DNA of 64,000 nucleotides from JAGVPT01 sp963717445 (GTDB lineage: Bacteria; Bacteroidota; Ignavibacteria; UBA10030; UBA8401), in NCBI GenBank assembly GCA_963717445.1, contig OY970334.1, positions 868,001 through 932,000 of the forward strand. Reading direction: 5' to 3'. The notes under the pieces are model-generated. The model saw nothing but the letters and a program-made list of their open reading frames with translations, had not been told where the DNA came from and searched no databases. Made by a program: the position numbers and the translations under genes. Each line of letters starts with the position of its first letter. Position 1 is the first letter of the stretch. Of this stretch, positions 10,235-19,073 are shown one piece after another.

Positions 10235-10672
10235 ATGATTGCACTTGCGAGCGACCACGCCGGTTTTTCATACAAAGAAAAAATAAAAACCGTCCTGAAC
10301 GAAATGCAGCTCCCCTTCGTCGACTTTGGCACACATTCCAATGAGTCGACCGATTATCCTGATTACGGGCACGCGGCATCGTTGGCTGTATCAAAGGGAG
10401 AGTGCGACAGGGGGATTCTCATTTGCGGCACCGGCATCGGCATGTCTATTGTAGCAAATAAGCATAACGGCGTGCGTGCGGCGGCGTGCGAAACAATCGA
10501 AGCGGCCGAGCTCTCTCGAAAGCACAACGATGCCAACATCCTCTGCCTCGGTGAACGATTGACGACATGGGACGAAGCCCAAGCGATAGTGAAAATTTTT
10601 CTGCAAACAGACTTTGAAGGAGGACGCCACGAACGCCGTGTTGAAAAAATTCATTCACTGACATCGTGCTGA
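10235..10672 (+). CDS. rpiB: Ribose-5-phosphate isomerase B
   Basis: 145 residues, typical for the RpiB/LacAB family, which interconverts ribose 5-phosphate and ribulose 5-phosphate. The substrate motif SDHAG (Asp7, His8) and the catalytic CGTGIGMSI loop (Cys64) are present, followed by NKHNGVRAA. It starts 3 bp after the preceding stop, at the end of the glgA-led run. The family is certain; some members act on allose 6-phosphate instead. Confidence 0.94.
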   Translation: MIALASDHAGFSYKEKIKTVLNEMQLPFVDFGTHSNESTDYPDYGHAASLAVSKGECDRGILICGTGIGMSIVANKHNGVRAAACETIEAAELSRKHNDANILCLGERLTTWDEAQAIVKIFLQTDFEGGRHERRVEKIHSLTSC

Positions 10673-10748
10673 CGTTCGTTCCAGCCGAATTCCTCCATCG
10701 CACGCAACTCGGCGAATCTCTTCACACTGACAATTCACAGAGACGACT

Positions 10749-12044
10749 ATGAGCCAACTCCAACATACCGACACAGAGGTATACACAGCAATTAAGAGCG
10801 AACTCCATCGGCAAAACACGAAACTCGAACTTATTGCATCGGAGAATTTCGTCAGCCCTGCAGTCCTTGAAGCCGCAGGCTGCATTATGACAAACAAATA
10901 TGCGGAAGGGTACCCCGGCAAACGCTATTACGGCGGCTGTGAGTTTGTGGACGTTGTCGAGGAACTCGCCCGCTCACGCGTCAAGGAACTGTTCGGCGCC
11001 GAGTACGCGAACGTACAGCCTCATTCGGGGTCGCAGGCGAATATGGCCGTTTACTTTACCTTCATCAAACCGGGCGACAAAGTGCTGGGAATGAATCTTT
11101 CACACGGAGGCCATTTGACTCACGGCTCACCGGTGAATTTTTCTGGACAGTTTTATAAGTTTACGGCGTATGGAGTATCAAAAGAAACCGGCACCATAGA
11201 TTACAACGGCGTCGAAGAGGCCGCAAAACGGGAGCGACCCAAGCTCATCACCGTAGGAGCAAGCGCGTACTCCCGCAACATCGATTACAAGAAATTCCGG
11301 GAGATTGCCGACAGCGTCGGCGCATTCCTGTTCGCCGATATCGCCCATCCGGCAGGGCTTATCGCGTCAAAACTTTTGAACGACCCAATTCCTTACTGTC
11401 ATGTCGTTACTTCGACGACCCATAAGACCTTGCGCGGCCCCCGCGGCGGACTCATCCTTGTGGGAAAAGATTTCGAAAACCCGTTCGGTGTCGTCGCCCC
11501 GAAATCCGGGCGGAAAAAAATGATTTCGGAATTATTGGATTCAATGGTGATTCCGGGAATTCAGGGAGGGCCGCTGATGCATATCATCGCGGCAAAGGCG
11601 GTAGCATTCAAAGAAGCTTTGCAGCCCGGGTTCAAAGACTATTCCAAGCAAGTGATAAAGAATGCGCAAGCACTTGCCGATGCAATGACGGCAAAAGGAT
11701 ACAATATCATTTCAGGCGGGACGGATAATCATCTTATGCTCATCGACCTACGCAATAAAAACGTCAATGGAAAAGAGGCTCAGGAAGCGCTCGATGCGGC
11801 GGGAATCACGGTGAATAAAAATGCCGTTCCCTTCGACGATAAATCCCCTCTCATCACCAGCGGTATTCGCATCGGCACTCCTGCACTGACAACACGCGGG
11901 ATGAAAGAATCCGAGATGCGCATTGTCGCCGGCTTCATCGATGAAGTTCTGTGCAATACCGGTACGGCCACGGCCGTTGAGAGGATGAGTAAAAAGGTTG
12001 CAGACCTTTGCAGCGGCTTTCCGCTCTATAAAGAAATGGCGTAA
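10749..12044 (+). CDS. glyA: Serine hydroxymethyltransferase
   Basis: 431 residues, full length. This PLP enzyme converts serine and tetrahydrofolate to glycine and methylene-THF. The PLP lysine is Lys226 in TSTTHKTLRGPRGG. The N-terminal LELIASENFVS and the PHSGSQANMAVY motif are also present. A 76-bp gap separates it from rpiB, with no riboswitch or clear promoter visible; tatC follows after 47 bp. Confidence 0.98.
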   Translation: MSQLQHTDTEVYTAIKSELHRQNTKLELIASENFVSPAVLEAAGCIMTNKYAEGYPGKRYYGGCEFVDVVEELARSRVKELFGAEYANVQPHSGSQANMAVYFTFIKPGDKVLGMNLSHGGHLTHGSPVNFSGQFYKFTAYGVSKETGTIDYNGVEEAAKRERPKLITVGASAYSRNIDYKKFREIADSVGAFLFADIAHPAGLIASKLLNDPIPYCHVVTSTTHKTLRGPRGGLILVGKDFENPFGVVAPKSGRKKMISELLDSMVIPGIQGGPLMHIIAAKAVAFKEALQPGFKDYSKQVIKNAQALADAMTAKGYNIISGGTDNHLMLIDLRNKNVNGKEAQEALDAAGITVNKNAVPFDDKSPLITSGIRIGTPALTTRGMKESEMRIVAGFIDEVLCNTGTATAVERMSKKVADLCSGFPLYKEMA

Positions 12045-12091
12045 AATCTTAATGCAAAGTATCTCCAGAACGGCTCAAACGAAAATTCCCG

Positions 12092-12850
12092 ATGGCAAAA
12101 CAACTACCCGGCGCTAACGACGACGCTCACGAGATGTCCTTTTTCGACCATCTCGAAGAACTCCGATGGAGAATCATAAAAGGTCTGATCGCGCTTGTTC
12201 TCGCATCATGCATTTGCGCCTTTTTTTCGGATTTTCTAGTCCAGGACCTCTTGCTCGGACCGCTCCGAGCAGCACATCTGAAAGTGCAGGTGCTCACTCC
12301 CTACGGGATCATGGTCCTTTACATGGAAGTGATTATTTATGCGGGACTTATTGTGAGTATGCCGGTGATTCTCTATCAACTCTGGAGGTTCATCGCGCCT
12401 GGTTTAATGCCTAGCGAGCGGCAGTACATCTGGCGGATTGTTTTCTTTACATCGTTTTGTTTTCTCGCGGGAGTTGTCTTCGGCTATTTCGTCATTCTTC
12501 CAACAGCGTTGACATTTTTTGCCTCGTTTGGTACTCAAAATATCGACCTCAACATTGCCGCGGACCGGTACATCAGTTTCATCATGAACGTGATCCTCGC
12601 TTCGGGCATTGTCTTCGAGCTTCCTATGATTTCATATTTTCTCTCCAAGCTTGGCTTCTTGACCCCTGCGTTTATGAGACATTACCGCCGGCATGCGATT
12701 GTGGTTATTCTGATCATCGCAGCCATCGTGAACCCGACGCCTGAACTCCTCACACAAGCCTTGCTCGCTGTCCCGATGGTAGTGTTATACGAGGTCAGCA
12801 TCATCGTATCGAAGTTTGCACAGAAGAAAAAACCGGACACCGCTTCATGA
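12092..12850 (+). CDS. tatC: Sec-independent protein translocase TatC
   Basis: 252 residues with six predicted membrane segments. The conserved N-terminal FFDHLEELRWRI motif binds the twin-arginine signal, and the family Pro/Glu-rich region FELPMISYFLSKLGFL precedes the last helices. TatC is the signal-recognition core of the Tat export pathway in the inner membrane. No tatA/B gene is in the window. Its stop overlaps the next start by 4 bp (ATGA), which couples it to the prenyl synthase. Confidence 0.97.
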   Translation: MAKQLPGANDDAHEMSFFDHLEELRWRIIKGLIALVLASCICAFFSDFLVQDLLLGPLRAAHLKVQVLTPYGIMVLYMEVIIYAGLIVSMPVILYQLWRFIAPGLMPSERQYIWRIVFFTSFCFLAGVVFGYFVILPTALTFFASFGTQNIDLNIAADRYISFIMNVILASGIVFELPMISYFLSKLGFLTPAFMRHYRRHAIVVILIIAAIVNPTPELLTQALLAVPMVVLYEVSIIVSKFAQKKKPDTAS

Positions 12851-13836
12851 AACGACTTCAATCCCTAGGCTTGGATGAGATCAAAGCGCCGGTGAGCGGC
12901 GAACTGAAGGAGTTTGTGCAGCGCTTCAAACATGCCATGCGCTCAAACGTCCTGCTTGTCGATACGATCGCCCGGTACATCGTCAAGCAAAAAGGAAAGA
13001 GGATCCGCCCGATTCTCGTTTTTCTAACGGCCAAAGCATGCGGGGAAATCACCGAAAGCACATACCGCGGAGCGACGCTCGTCGAAATTCTTCATACCGC
13101 AACTCTGGTGCATGACAACGTCGTCGACAATGCCGATACGCGACGCGGACTTGCATCAATCAACGCAGTGTGGAAAAACAAAGTCGCGGTATTGATGGGG
13201 GATTATCTCCTCTCGACCGGTTTAATGCTGTCGCTGAAATATGAAGATCATTATTTTCTAAACGCGGTCTCCGACGCCGTGCGACGGATGAGCGAGGGAG
13301 AAATCCTGCAGATTCAGAAAAGCAGGGAACTCGACATCGATGAGCAGACATATCTGAAAATCATCTCAGACAAAACCGCGTCTCTTCTCTCCACGTGTGC
13401 CGTCATCGGCGCGGCGAGTGTGACCACCGACGTTGAGCAACGACAACTGATGCGGGCGTTCGGTGAGCATGTGGGTATGGCGTTTCAAATCCGCGACGAT
13501 TTGTTCGATTACACAAGCAGGAAGAACATTATCGGCAAACCGGTCGGAGGAGACATGAAGGAAAAAAAGATCACCCTTCCCCTCATCCGTTCGTTCCAGC
13601 AAGCGCCAAAAAAAGAGTCGCGCCGAATTCTGAAGATGATCAGGAACGGAGCGAAAAACAAAGACGTGGAGTACATCGTCGCGTTCGCTCATCAATACGG
13701 CGGGATCGAATACGCCGTCTCGAAAGCTGAGTTTTACAGCGAGCAGGCACGTGAGTGTTTAAAACCGTTCCCGGATTCCCCCGCCAAAGAAGCCTTACTG
13801 ATGTTCGTCGATTTTGTGATGGAACGAACGAAGTAA
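12847..13836 (+). CDS. Polyprenyl diphosphate synthase (trans-prenyltransferase)
   Basis: 329 residues, the length of long-chain synthases such as IspB or HepT component II that make quinone side chains. The KGKRIRP motif near residue 50 and the second Asp-rich motif IRDDLFDY (Asp217, Asp218, Asp221) are intact. The first Asp-rich motif reads HDNVVDNADTRRG, so the second Asp of DDxxD is Asn91. The residue before the pair is His90's neighbour set HD, with Asp90 and Asp94 retained. It is translationally coupled to tatC. Chain length cannot be read with confidence. Confidence 0.9.
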   Translation: MKRLQSLGLDEIKAPVSGELKEFVQRFKHAMRSNVLLVDTIARYIVKQKGKRIRPILVFLTAKACGEITESTYRGATLVEILHTATLVHDNVVDNADTRRGLASINAVWKNKVAVLMGDYLLSTGLMLSLKYEDHYFLNAVSDAVRRMSEGEILQIQKSRELDIDEQTYLKIISDKTASLLSTCAVIGAASVTTDVEQRQLMRAFGEHVGMAFQIRDDLFDYTSRKNIIGKPVGGDMKEKKITLPLIRSFQQAPKKESRRILKMIRNGAKNKDVEYIVAFAHQYGGIEYAVSKAEFYSEQARECLKPFPDSPAKEALLMFVDFVMERTK

Positions 13837-13930
13837 AACGCGAAATGACCTTCCCGTAATGCCACAACGCAAATTCAAAATCCGCCTCGTTCTTTGTTAT
13901 TGATGCATCGAGCGGGGTGATGTACCGTTA

Positions 13931-14470
13931 TTATTTCTGGAGACTGTCGGATAAATATCGGTCCCTAATTATTTTCATGTGATGCAATTCATGCCCCGCC
14001 AGATGGTATATGAGGGCACGGACGCTGACTGAATGTCCGTTTGCAACACCACTGCGAAGAACGTCTTCTTCATTAAAACTCTTAAAGAGAGATAACGTTG
14101 CATTTCGTATCGTTGCGTATTCTTCAAGAATATTTTCGATGCTTCGGTTATTCGCTTTAGCATACGGGACATAATCATCCTGTTCGAACCCCGGCAATTC
14201 AGTCTTATCGTTTCTTGCAAAACGGAGTGCGCGGTACGCGTAGATTCTCTCATCATCCATAATATGAACAAGAATATCCTTTATTGTCCATTTGTCTTTG
14301 GCATAACGGTAGGAAAACTTTTCTTTCGGCAAGGAAAGAATAAATTCTTTCGTCGACCTAAAATTATCCTCCAAATACTTCAAAACGAGCCCGTCGTCAG
14401 GCAGTAGGTTGATGTACATGATCGCGTACGCCGGGTATTCTCCTTCTTTTGGTTTTTGTATTTTTTCCAT
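13931..14470 (-). CDS. DinB-family metal-dependent protein
   Basis: 179 residues with the four-helix DinB fold pattern. The metal-binding histidines are visible as LVHIMDDER in the second helix and the GHELHHMKII motif near the end. DinB/YfiT-like proteins are often thiol transferases (for example bacillithiol-dependent) or of unknown role. There is no operon partner: its start is 190 bp from the next minus-strand gene. The function stays open. Confidence 0.85.
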   Translation of the reverse strand: MEKIQKPKEGEYPAYAIMYINLLPDDGLVLKYLEDNFRSTKEFILSLPKEKFSYRYAKDKWTIKDILVHIMDDERIYAYRALRFARNDKTELPGFEQDDYVPYAKANNRSIENILEEYATIRNATLSLFKSFNEEDVLRSGVANGHSVSVRALIYHLAGHELHHMKIIRDRYLSDSLQK

Positions 14471-14661
14471 GAAAGCCTTCCGTTAAGGTAAATGGTATTC
14501 TGCTCTCCCAATGGCCGATGACGCTACCACAAATAATATTTGATTCTCAAATCGATCGTACGATGACAACAATCTCGGAAAAACCATAAGAACTCTCTCA
14601 ACGAATTCTGATCCGTATGACAGGCTCGCCATTTTTGCCGGAAGAAAATTGGTTTAAATCG

Positions 14662-14898
14662 TTATTTCACTACGGATTCTTCTTCAACATATTCGATTGT
14701 CTTGATGATTTTTACAAAGCGTTCTGGCATCACGGCAAATGCGTGGTCCCAGCAAAGAGTATTGACAATGAACCAATTTGCAAGCGTGTCGCCGTCATCG
14801 TTCGACCATCGATCCCAATGGCCGTCGCTCGGACGCTGAATTCTCCATACAAATTGCTTCCCGCATTTGCTGCACCTGGCGTTTTTTATCATTGACAT
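14662..14898 (-). CDS. Small Cys-containing protein, possible zinc ribbon
   Basis: 78 residues from the internal ATG at 14898. A longer frame to 14982 overlaps the C-terminal coding end of the NlpC gene and is less likely. It shows one CxxC (CSKCGKQF) near the N-terminus and a lone CWDH later, so at best a partial zinc site. The C-terminus is acidic. I do not recognise a family. It sits 23 bp after the NlpC/P60 gene stop on the same strand and could be co-transcribed. It might be a chance frame. Confidence 0.4.
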   Translation of the reverse strand: MSMIKNARCSKCGKQFVWRIQRPSDGHWDRWSNDDGDTLANWFIVNTLCWDHAFAVMPERFVKIIKTIEYVEEESVVK

Positions 14899-14921
14899 AG
14901 ATGGTACTCCGCAATAGTGAG

Positions 14922-16100
14922 TTATCGACGGAACGCAGCTTCGGAAACCGACACCTGTGCAGGAAGCAACCTTCGTGCACAAATGAACGACTTCACTTTG
15001 TTAGGGTCAAAAACAGAAGAAGCCGCATCGAGGCTGTTTATTTTCACCATGCCGGATGAATGGATAAACAATCTATCCTTCAAATAGAGCGCCACATGAA
15101 GAATCTCTTCTGGTTTATCAATGCCGCCTTTGCGCCCAAAAAATAATAAATCTCCCTTACGTAAATTTTCAAATTTTTCCCCCGGGGGAACATCTATACC
15201 CTGCTGCGCTTGCTGATAGGCATCTCTGTTGAGTTGCACACCGTTCATAAAATAAACTGTTTTCGTGAAACCGGAACAGTCCATGGCTTTTGTTGAAGTC
15301 CCTCCCCAGAGGTACGGCACCCCAAGAAGGGAACGTGCTGTTCTCTCGATTCCATCGGGCGTCGGCTTCGTGTTTTTTTTCCATGTTTTGTAATCTGCAA
15401 CACTGCCGTTCGGCACAAAGCCCGTTCTCCCGTCCGGCATTTGGACGTTAGTCCATGCACTTGCGCCGCCAACATTCTTCACAAGCGAGCCTGCAACAAG
15501 GTCGCACACAGGGTACGAACCCGGATGAGCATCCTGACGGACCGTTTCATATGTCGACAATACAATAACTTTCCGAGCTGCAATCCATGCGTCCGCATCC
15601 TCTTTGTTGCATAACACAAATGCATCGCCTTTCATCCAACCGAGATATTTGTCAGGAGTTTGAACATAGTACCATCCGGAATTCTCCTTCAGCACCTTCA
15701 CAACGCTCCCCATTGTCGCCTGCGAAACAAGCTCGGCGGATTCCACAGGGTCTCCTCTCATATTCGCTACGCTCACACACACAATGCCCCTGCTCTGCCC
15801 GGCAAGCCTCGCATCCGGAAGAACAGTAATGCTGTCCGTAATTTTTTTGACAAGCGGCGAAATGGCGTCGATGAGGGCTTCTTTCGCTTCTGCGTTATCG
15901 ACTTCGCCGATAAGTGCGATCCCTTTATTCGTCCTTTTCGTCGTGATTTCAAAAATCGCCAGTTTTCTATCCGGTGCGTACCGAGTTTTAACCCGAGTAA
16001 CGAGATCGGCAAAACGTTGATTCTCTCGTGAGAGGTCCGAACATCCGACAAGAAAGAAGAGAAAAGAGAAAAAAGAAATATACGAGATAATCCGTTTCAT
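14922..16100 (-). CDS. NlpC/P60 peptidoglycan endopeptidase lipoprotein with SH3 domains
   Basis: 392 residues. The signal peptide ends in a lipobox (FFLVGCSD), so it is lipid anchored in the envelope. Two bacterial SH3-like modules (about residues 110-165 and 185-240) precede the C-terminal NlpC/P60 domain. Catalytic Cys275 is in KAMDCSGFTK and His335 in LHVALYL, with the HSSG motif following. The first 90 residues resemble a BON-like module (KTRYAPDRKLAIFEI). It should cut stem-peptide bonds in peptidoglycan. The ATG at 16100 is clear. The gap upstream (16101-16304) contains a dispersed repeat. Confidence 0.93.
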   Translation of the reverse strand: MKRIISYISFFSFLFFLVGCSDLSRENQRFADLVTRVKTRYAPDRKLAIFEITTKRTNKGIALIGEVDNAEAKEALIDAISPLVKKITDSITVLPDARLAGQSRGIVCVSVANMRGDPVESAELVSQATMGSVVKVLKENSGWYYVQTPDKYLGWMKGDAFVLCNKEDADAWIAARKVIVLSTYETVRQDAHPGSYPVCDLVAGSLVKNVGGASAWTNVQMPDGRTGFVPNGSVADYKTWKKNTKPTPDGIERTARSLLGVPYLWGGTSTKAMDCSGFTKTVYFMNGVQLNRDAYQQAQQGIDVPPGEKFENLRKGDLLFFGRKGGIDKPEEILHVALYLKDRLFIHSSGMVKINSLDAASSVFDPNKVKSFICARRLLPAQVSVSEAAFRR

Positions 16101-16196
16101 ACTTGGCTTTTTGTATTCAACATTGTTGGCGGGTATAATATACTAAATCAGCAAAAAAAATGCGAGAGGTAAAGATGAGGGGTTACAGGCCGGGCG

Positions 16197-16274
16197 GATG
16201 TTGAACACCTTGTTCGGGAAATTTCGATACGTTGAAGTATTTGAAAAGATTAATCAAGAAAGTGTCCAACATTC
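16197..16274. repeat. 78-bp palindromic-end repeat, copy 1
   Basis: Ends GGATGTTGAACACCTTG and GTGTCCAACATTC are imperfect inverted repeats 78 bp across, and the middle contains GTTGAAGTATTTGA. The ends and core match the copies at 22336, 42127 and 56268. It fills the gap between the permease stop and the NlpC gene start. No target duplication is evident. Confidence 0.6.
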
Positions 16275-16304
16275 TATGCTGCGAGGCAAATGGTGCATAC
16301 CCGG

Positions 16305-17987
16305 CTATGCAGTGAACAACGTCCGTATGAATCTGTGAGAAGCGGCGACAACAGCCATGACAAAAATCATTAATAACGTGCTGCACACGGCCGCTCCGCC
16401 TACATTGAATAACCGAAGTTGAGAAAGGATTTCCACCGAGATCGGCCTCGTGCTGTAGGAATAGAGAAGAATGGATGAAACAAATTCTCCAACAGAGTTA
16501 ATAAATACGAGGAGAGTGCCCGACACAATCGAAGGTAGGATGAGAGGGACAATAATTTTTATGAATGTCCGCCCCCCCGATGATCCCAGCGTTTCTGCAG
16601 CTTCCTGCAGCGATATATCGACAGCATCGAGCCCCGCCCCGGTAGAACGATAGAGCAACGGTAAATTTCGTACGGCATAAGCAAGGGGCATAATCCAAAA
16701 TGTCCCAACTAACACCGATTGGAATGAAAACAATGACGGACGGTTGAAGCTGAAAATTAATCCGACGGCGATCACGGTTCCCGGTATCCCGAACGGAAGT
16801 GAAAGGATCACTTCCAACAGCCTGTTTCCCCTAAATTTTTTCTTGTTGATGAGGTACGCCGCTGATATGCCGACGATCATCACTAACACCGCTGCTGTCA
16901 GGGCCATGCGGATACTGTTGATGAACGGGTCAAAAAGGTGAGGATCATTGAACATTTGCAGATAGTTCTCTATGGTGAACGTAGAAGGAAAAATCTGGTA
17001 CGTCCAGGAGCCCTCCCTGACAAACGATAAAACGACAATGGTGACAACGGGAAGAGCAAAGAGCAATGCGAGGGCAAAGGCTGATCCAATGACAATGATA
17101 CGCGCGAACTTCCCGTGGAACATTTTCGACGTCCGGGCTGCCCCCTTTGAGATCATACGATGCGGATGATAATCCTGCCACCATCTCAGTAAAAAGAGGA
17201 TACATGCTGAAATAATTGACAACGGTCCTGCGAGGGCTGCGGCGGAAGAATTGTCGCCGTTAAGTTTTGCAGTGTAAATTTCGAGCGTAAGAAATCGCGT
17301 CGTTCCTCCGAAAAGCAGCGGCGCAGAAAATGAAGCCATACTCGCCATAAATGTGATCAGCGAGGCACCGACAAGCGCCGGGGTCAACATAGGGAGTAGA
17401 ATCCTCCACACTGTGCGAACCCGTGTCGCGCCGAGGCTCGCTGAAGCGTCGAGGGCATTGACGTCTAATTGAGACAGGGCAGATGAAACAAAAAGATAGA
17501 AGTAAACATAAAACGAATACGTGTGAACAAGCACTATCCCTGTCCACCCGCTTACTGTAAAAAAAGAAGGCGAGAGTCCTGATAGCGCAGAAAGCACCCG
17601 GGAAAGCATACCGCTCTCCCCTATTAAAAACAAAAAAGAAATAACTCCCACCAATGGCGGCAATGCAAGAGGAATGAGCACAACTTTTGAGAAGAGGTTT
17701 TTTGCCGGAAATTCAAAGTTTTGAAAGACGTATGCGATGAACGTCCCTACAACCCCACTTCCGACAACGCTGAAGACCGAAATCAGAACAGAGTTGAACG
17801 TTGCTTCAAGCAAAGAAGAACGGAATATTTGTTTGTAGGCTTGAATCGAGTAGGTTTGTAACCCCGACGAAAGGCTTTCTTTCACGAGCGAGTACAGCGG
17901 GAACACAATGTACCCGCATGCGAAAAAAACAACAATGAAGAGCAACGAACTTGAAGCAGCAGTGAAGCGCTTCGACGGACTATTCAT
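16305..17987 (-). CDS. ABC importer permease, FbpB type (two fused permease halves)
   Basis: 560 residues from the ATG at 17987, which overlaps the ATPase stop by 8 bp; the longer frame to 18308 lies inside the ATPase gene. About twelve membrane segments fall into two halves. Each half carries an EAA loop for ATPase contact: LDASASLGATRVRTVWRI in the first and LQEAAETLGSSGGRTFIKI in the second. This fused layout is typical of ferric iron (FbpB/SfuB) and related phosphonate or thiamine importers in the inner membrane. The binding protein and ATPase lie directly upstream, so the operon is SBP, ATPase, permease. Confidence 0.92.
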   Translation of the reverse strand: MNSPSKRFTAASSSLLFIVVFFACGYIVFPLYSLVKESLSSGLQTYSIQAYKQIFRSSLLEATFNSVLISVFSVVGSGVVGTFIAYVFQNFEFPAKNLFSKVVLIPLALPPLVGVISFLFLIGESGMLSRVLSALSGLSPSFFTVSGWTGIVLVHTYSFYVYFYLFVSSALSQLDVNALDASASLGATRVRTVWRILLPMLTPALVGASLITFMASMASFSAPLLFGGTTRFLTLEIYTAKLNGDNSSAAALAGPLSIISACILFLLRWWQDYHPHRMISKGAARTSKMFHGKFARIIVIGSAFALALLFALPVVTIVVLSFVREGSWTYQIFPSTFTIENYLQMFNDPHLFDPFINSIRMALTAAVLVMIVGISAAYLINKKKFRGNRLLEVILSLPFGIPGTVIAVGLIFSFNRPSLFSFQSVLVGTFWIMPLAYAVRNLPLLYRSTGAGLDAVDISLQEAAETLGSSGGRTFIKIIVPLILPSIVSGTLLVFINSVGEFVSSILLYSYSTRPISVEILSQLRLFNVGGAAVCSTLLMIFVMAVVAASHRFIRTLFTA

Positions 17988-18987
17988 TGTGGACCTTGCG
18001 TTGAATCGAGCCGGCGAAAGAAAGAAATGCGAGCGCGCCGACCTCGCCGCTGAAGCCTCCTCCCGAAGATGAGCGAACGGCTTTAACCAATTGTCCTCCA
18101 AAATCAACGGTGTACTCGACGCTTGAGCCGGAGAATTGTTTGTCGATAATCCTCCCTTTCGCCTTTCCGGAATCGGCTGAAAGTACAATCTCCTCCGGAA
18201 GCACCGCCAACGCTTCTCCTTCCCCCAGCATGGCGCTCCCGAAATAATCCTTGCAAATTTCCCGTGAAAATAAATTTGCGTGCCCAATGAAGGTCGCCGT
18301 AAACGCATTGTTTGGATGGAAATACAACTCGTCGGGTGTCCCCACTTGCTGAACGACTCCGTGATTCAGAACCGCAATACGATCCGATAAAGCGAGCGCT
18401 TCACCCTGGTCGTGCGTAACATAGATTGTTGTAATGCCGACCTCCCGCTGAAGGCGTTTAATTTCGGTCCGGGTTTCGAGCCGGAGGGCGTAATCGAGGT
18501 TTGAAAGAGGCTCGTCGAATAACAAGACTCTCGGTTCAACGACAACCGCACGAGCAACGGCAACGCGCTGTTGTTCACCCCCGCTCAACAACGGCACTGG
18601 AGTTTCCGCCTTTTCCAGCAGATGAACTTTTTCCAGGATGTGTTGAACTTTCGCCCGAATCTCATTACCCGGTATTTTTTTTACTTCAAGACCGTAGGCA
18701 ACGTTCTCGAACACCGACATGTGCGGAAACAACGCGTAGTTCTGGAATACAATGCCGATGTTTCGTTTTTGAGGGGGGAGTGACGTAATGTCGAGGCTGT
18801 CAATAGCTATTGTTCCAGACGAAGGCAGTTCAAGCCCGGCAATCATTCGAAGCAATGTTGTTTTGCCGCAGCCGCTGGGTCCAAGAAGAGAAAAAAATTC
18901 ACCGTCGCGGATATCTACTTTAATCGGCGCCACCGCCCTGAGGTTATCAAAAGATTTTGATACGTTGTGGAGATGGAGAGAAGACAA
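17980..18987 (-). CDS. ABC importer ATP-binding protein, FbpC/PotA type
   Basis: 335 residues. Walker A GPSGCGKTT (36-44), Q-loop VFQNYALFPHM, signature LSGGEQQRVAVARA, Walker B VLLFDEPLSNLD and the switch His in YVTHDQ are all intact. The C-terminal ~100 residues form a TOBE-like regulatory domain, as in FbpC/PotA/MalK. No ATG is available: the frame opens with TTG at 18987. It energises the permease encoded next to it. Confidence 0.94.
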   Translation of the reverse strand: MSSLHLHNVSKSFDNLRAVAPIKVDIRDGEFFSLLGPSGCGKTTLLRMIAGLELPSSGTIAIDSLDITSLPPQKRNIGIVFQNYALFPHMSVFENVAYGLEVKKIPGNEIRAKVQHILEKVHLLEKAETPVPLLSGGEQQRVAVARAVVVEPRVLLFDEPLSNLDYALRLETRTEIKRLQREVGITTIYVTHDQGEALALSDRIAVLNHGVVQQVGTPDELYFHPNNAFTATFIGHANLFSREICKDYFGSAMLGEGEALAVLPEEIVLSADSGKAKGRIIDKQFSGSSVEYTVDFGGQLVKAVRSSSGGGFSGEVGALAFLSFAGSIQRKVHNE

Positions 18988-19034
18988 GAGAGCAATTAAA
19001 AAATTAGGAGTTAGGAATTAAGAATGAACAACAT

Positions 19035-19073
19035 GTTCATTGTTGATTGTTCATTGTTGATTGTTCATTGTTC
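19035..19073. repeat. 14-bp tandem repeat, 2.8 units
   Basis: GTTCATTGTTGATT is repeated at 19035, 19049 and, truncated, at 19063. It is preceded by an 8-bp inverted repeat, AATGAACA and TGTTCATT (19023-19041). The repeat runs into the 3' end of the binding-protein gene. Confidence 0.85.
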
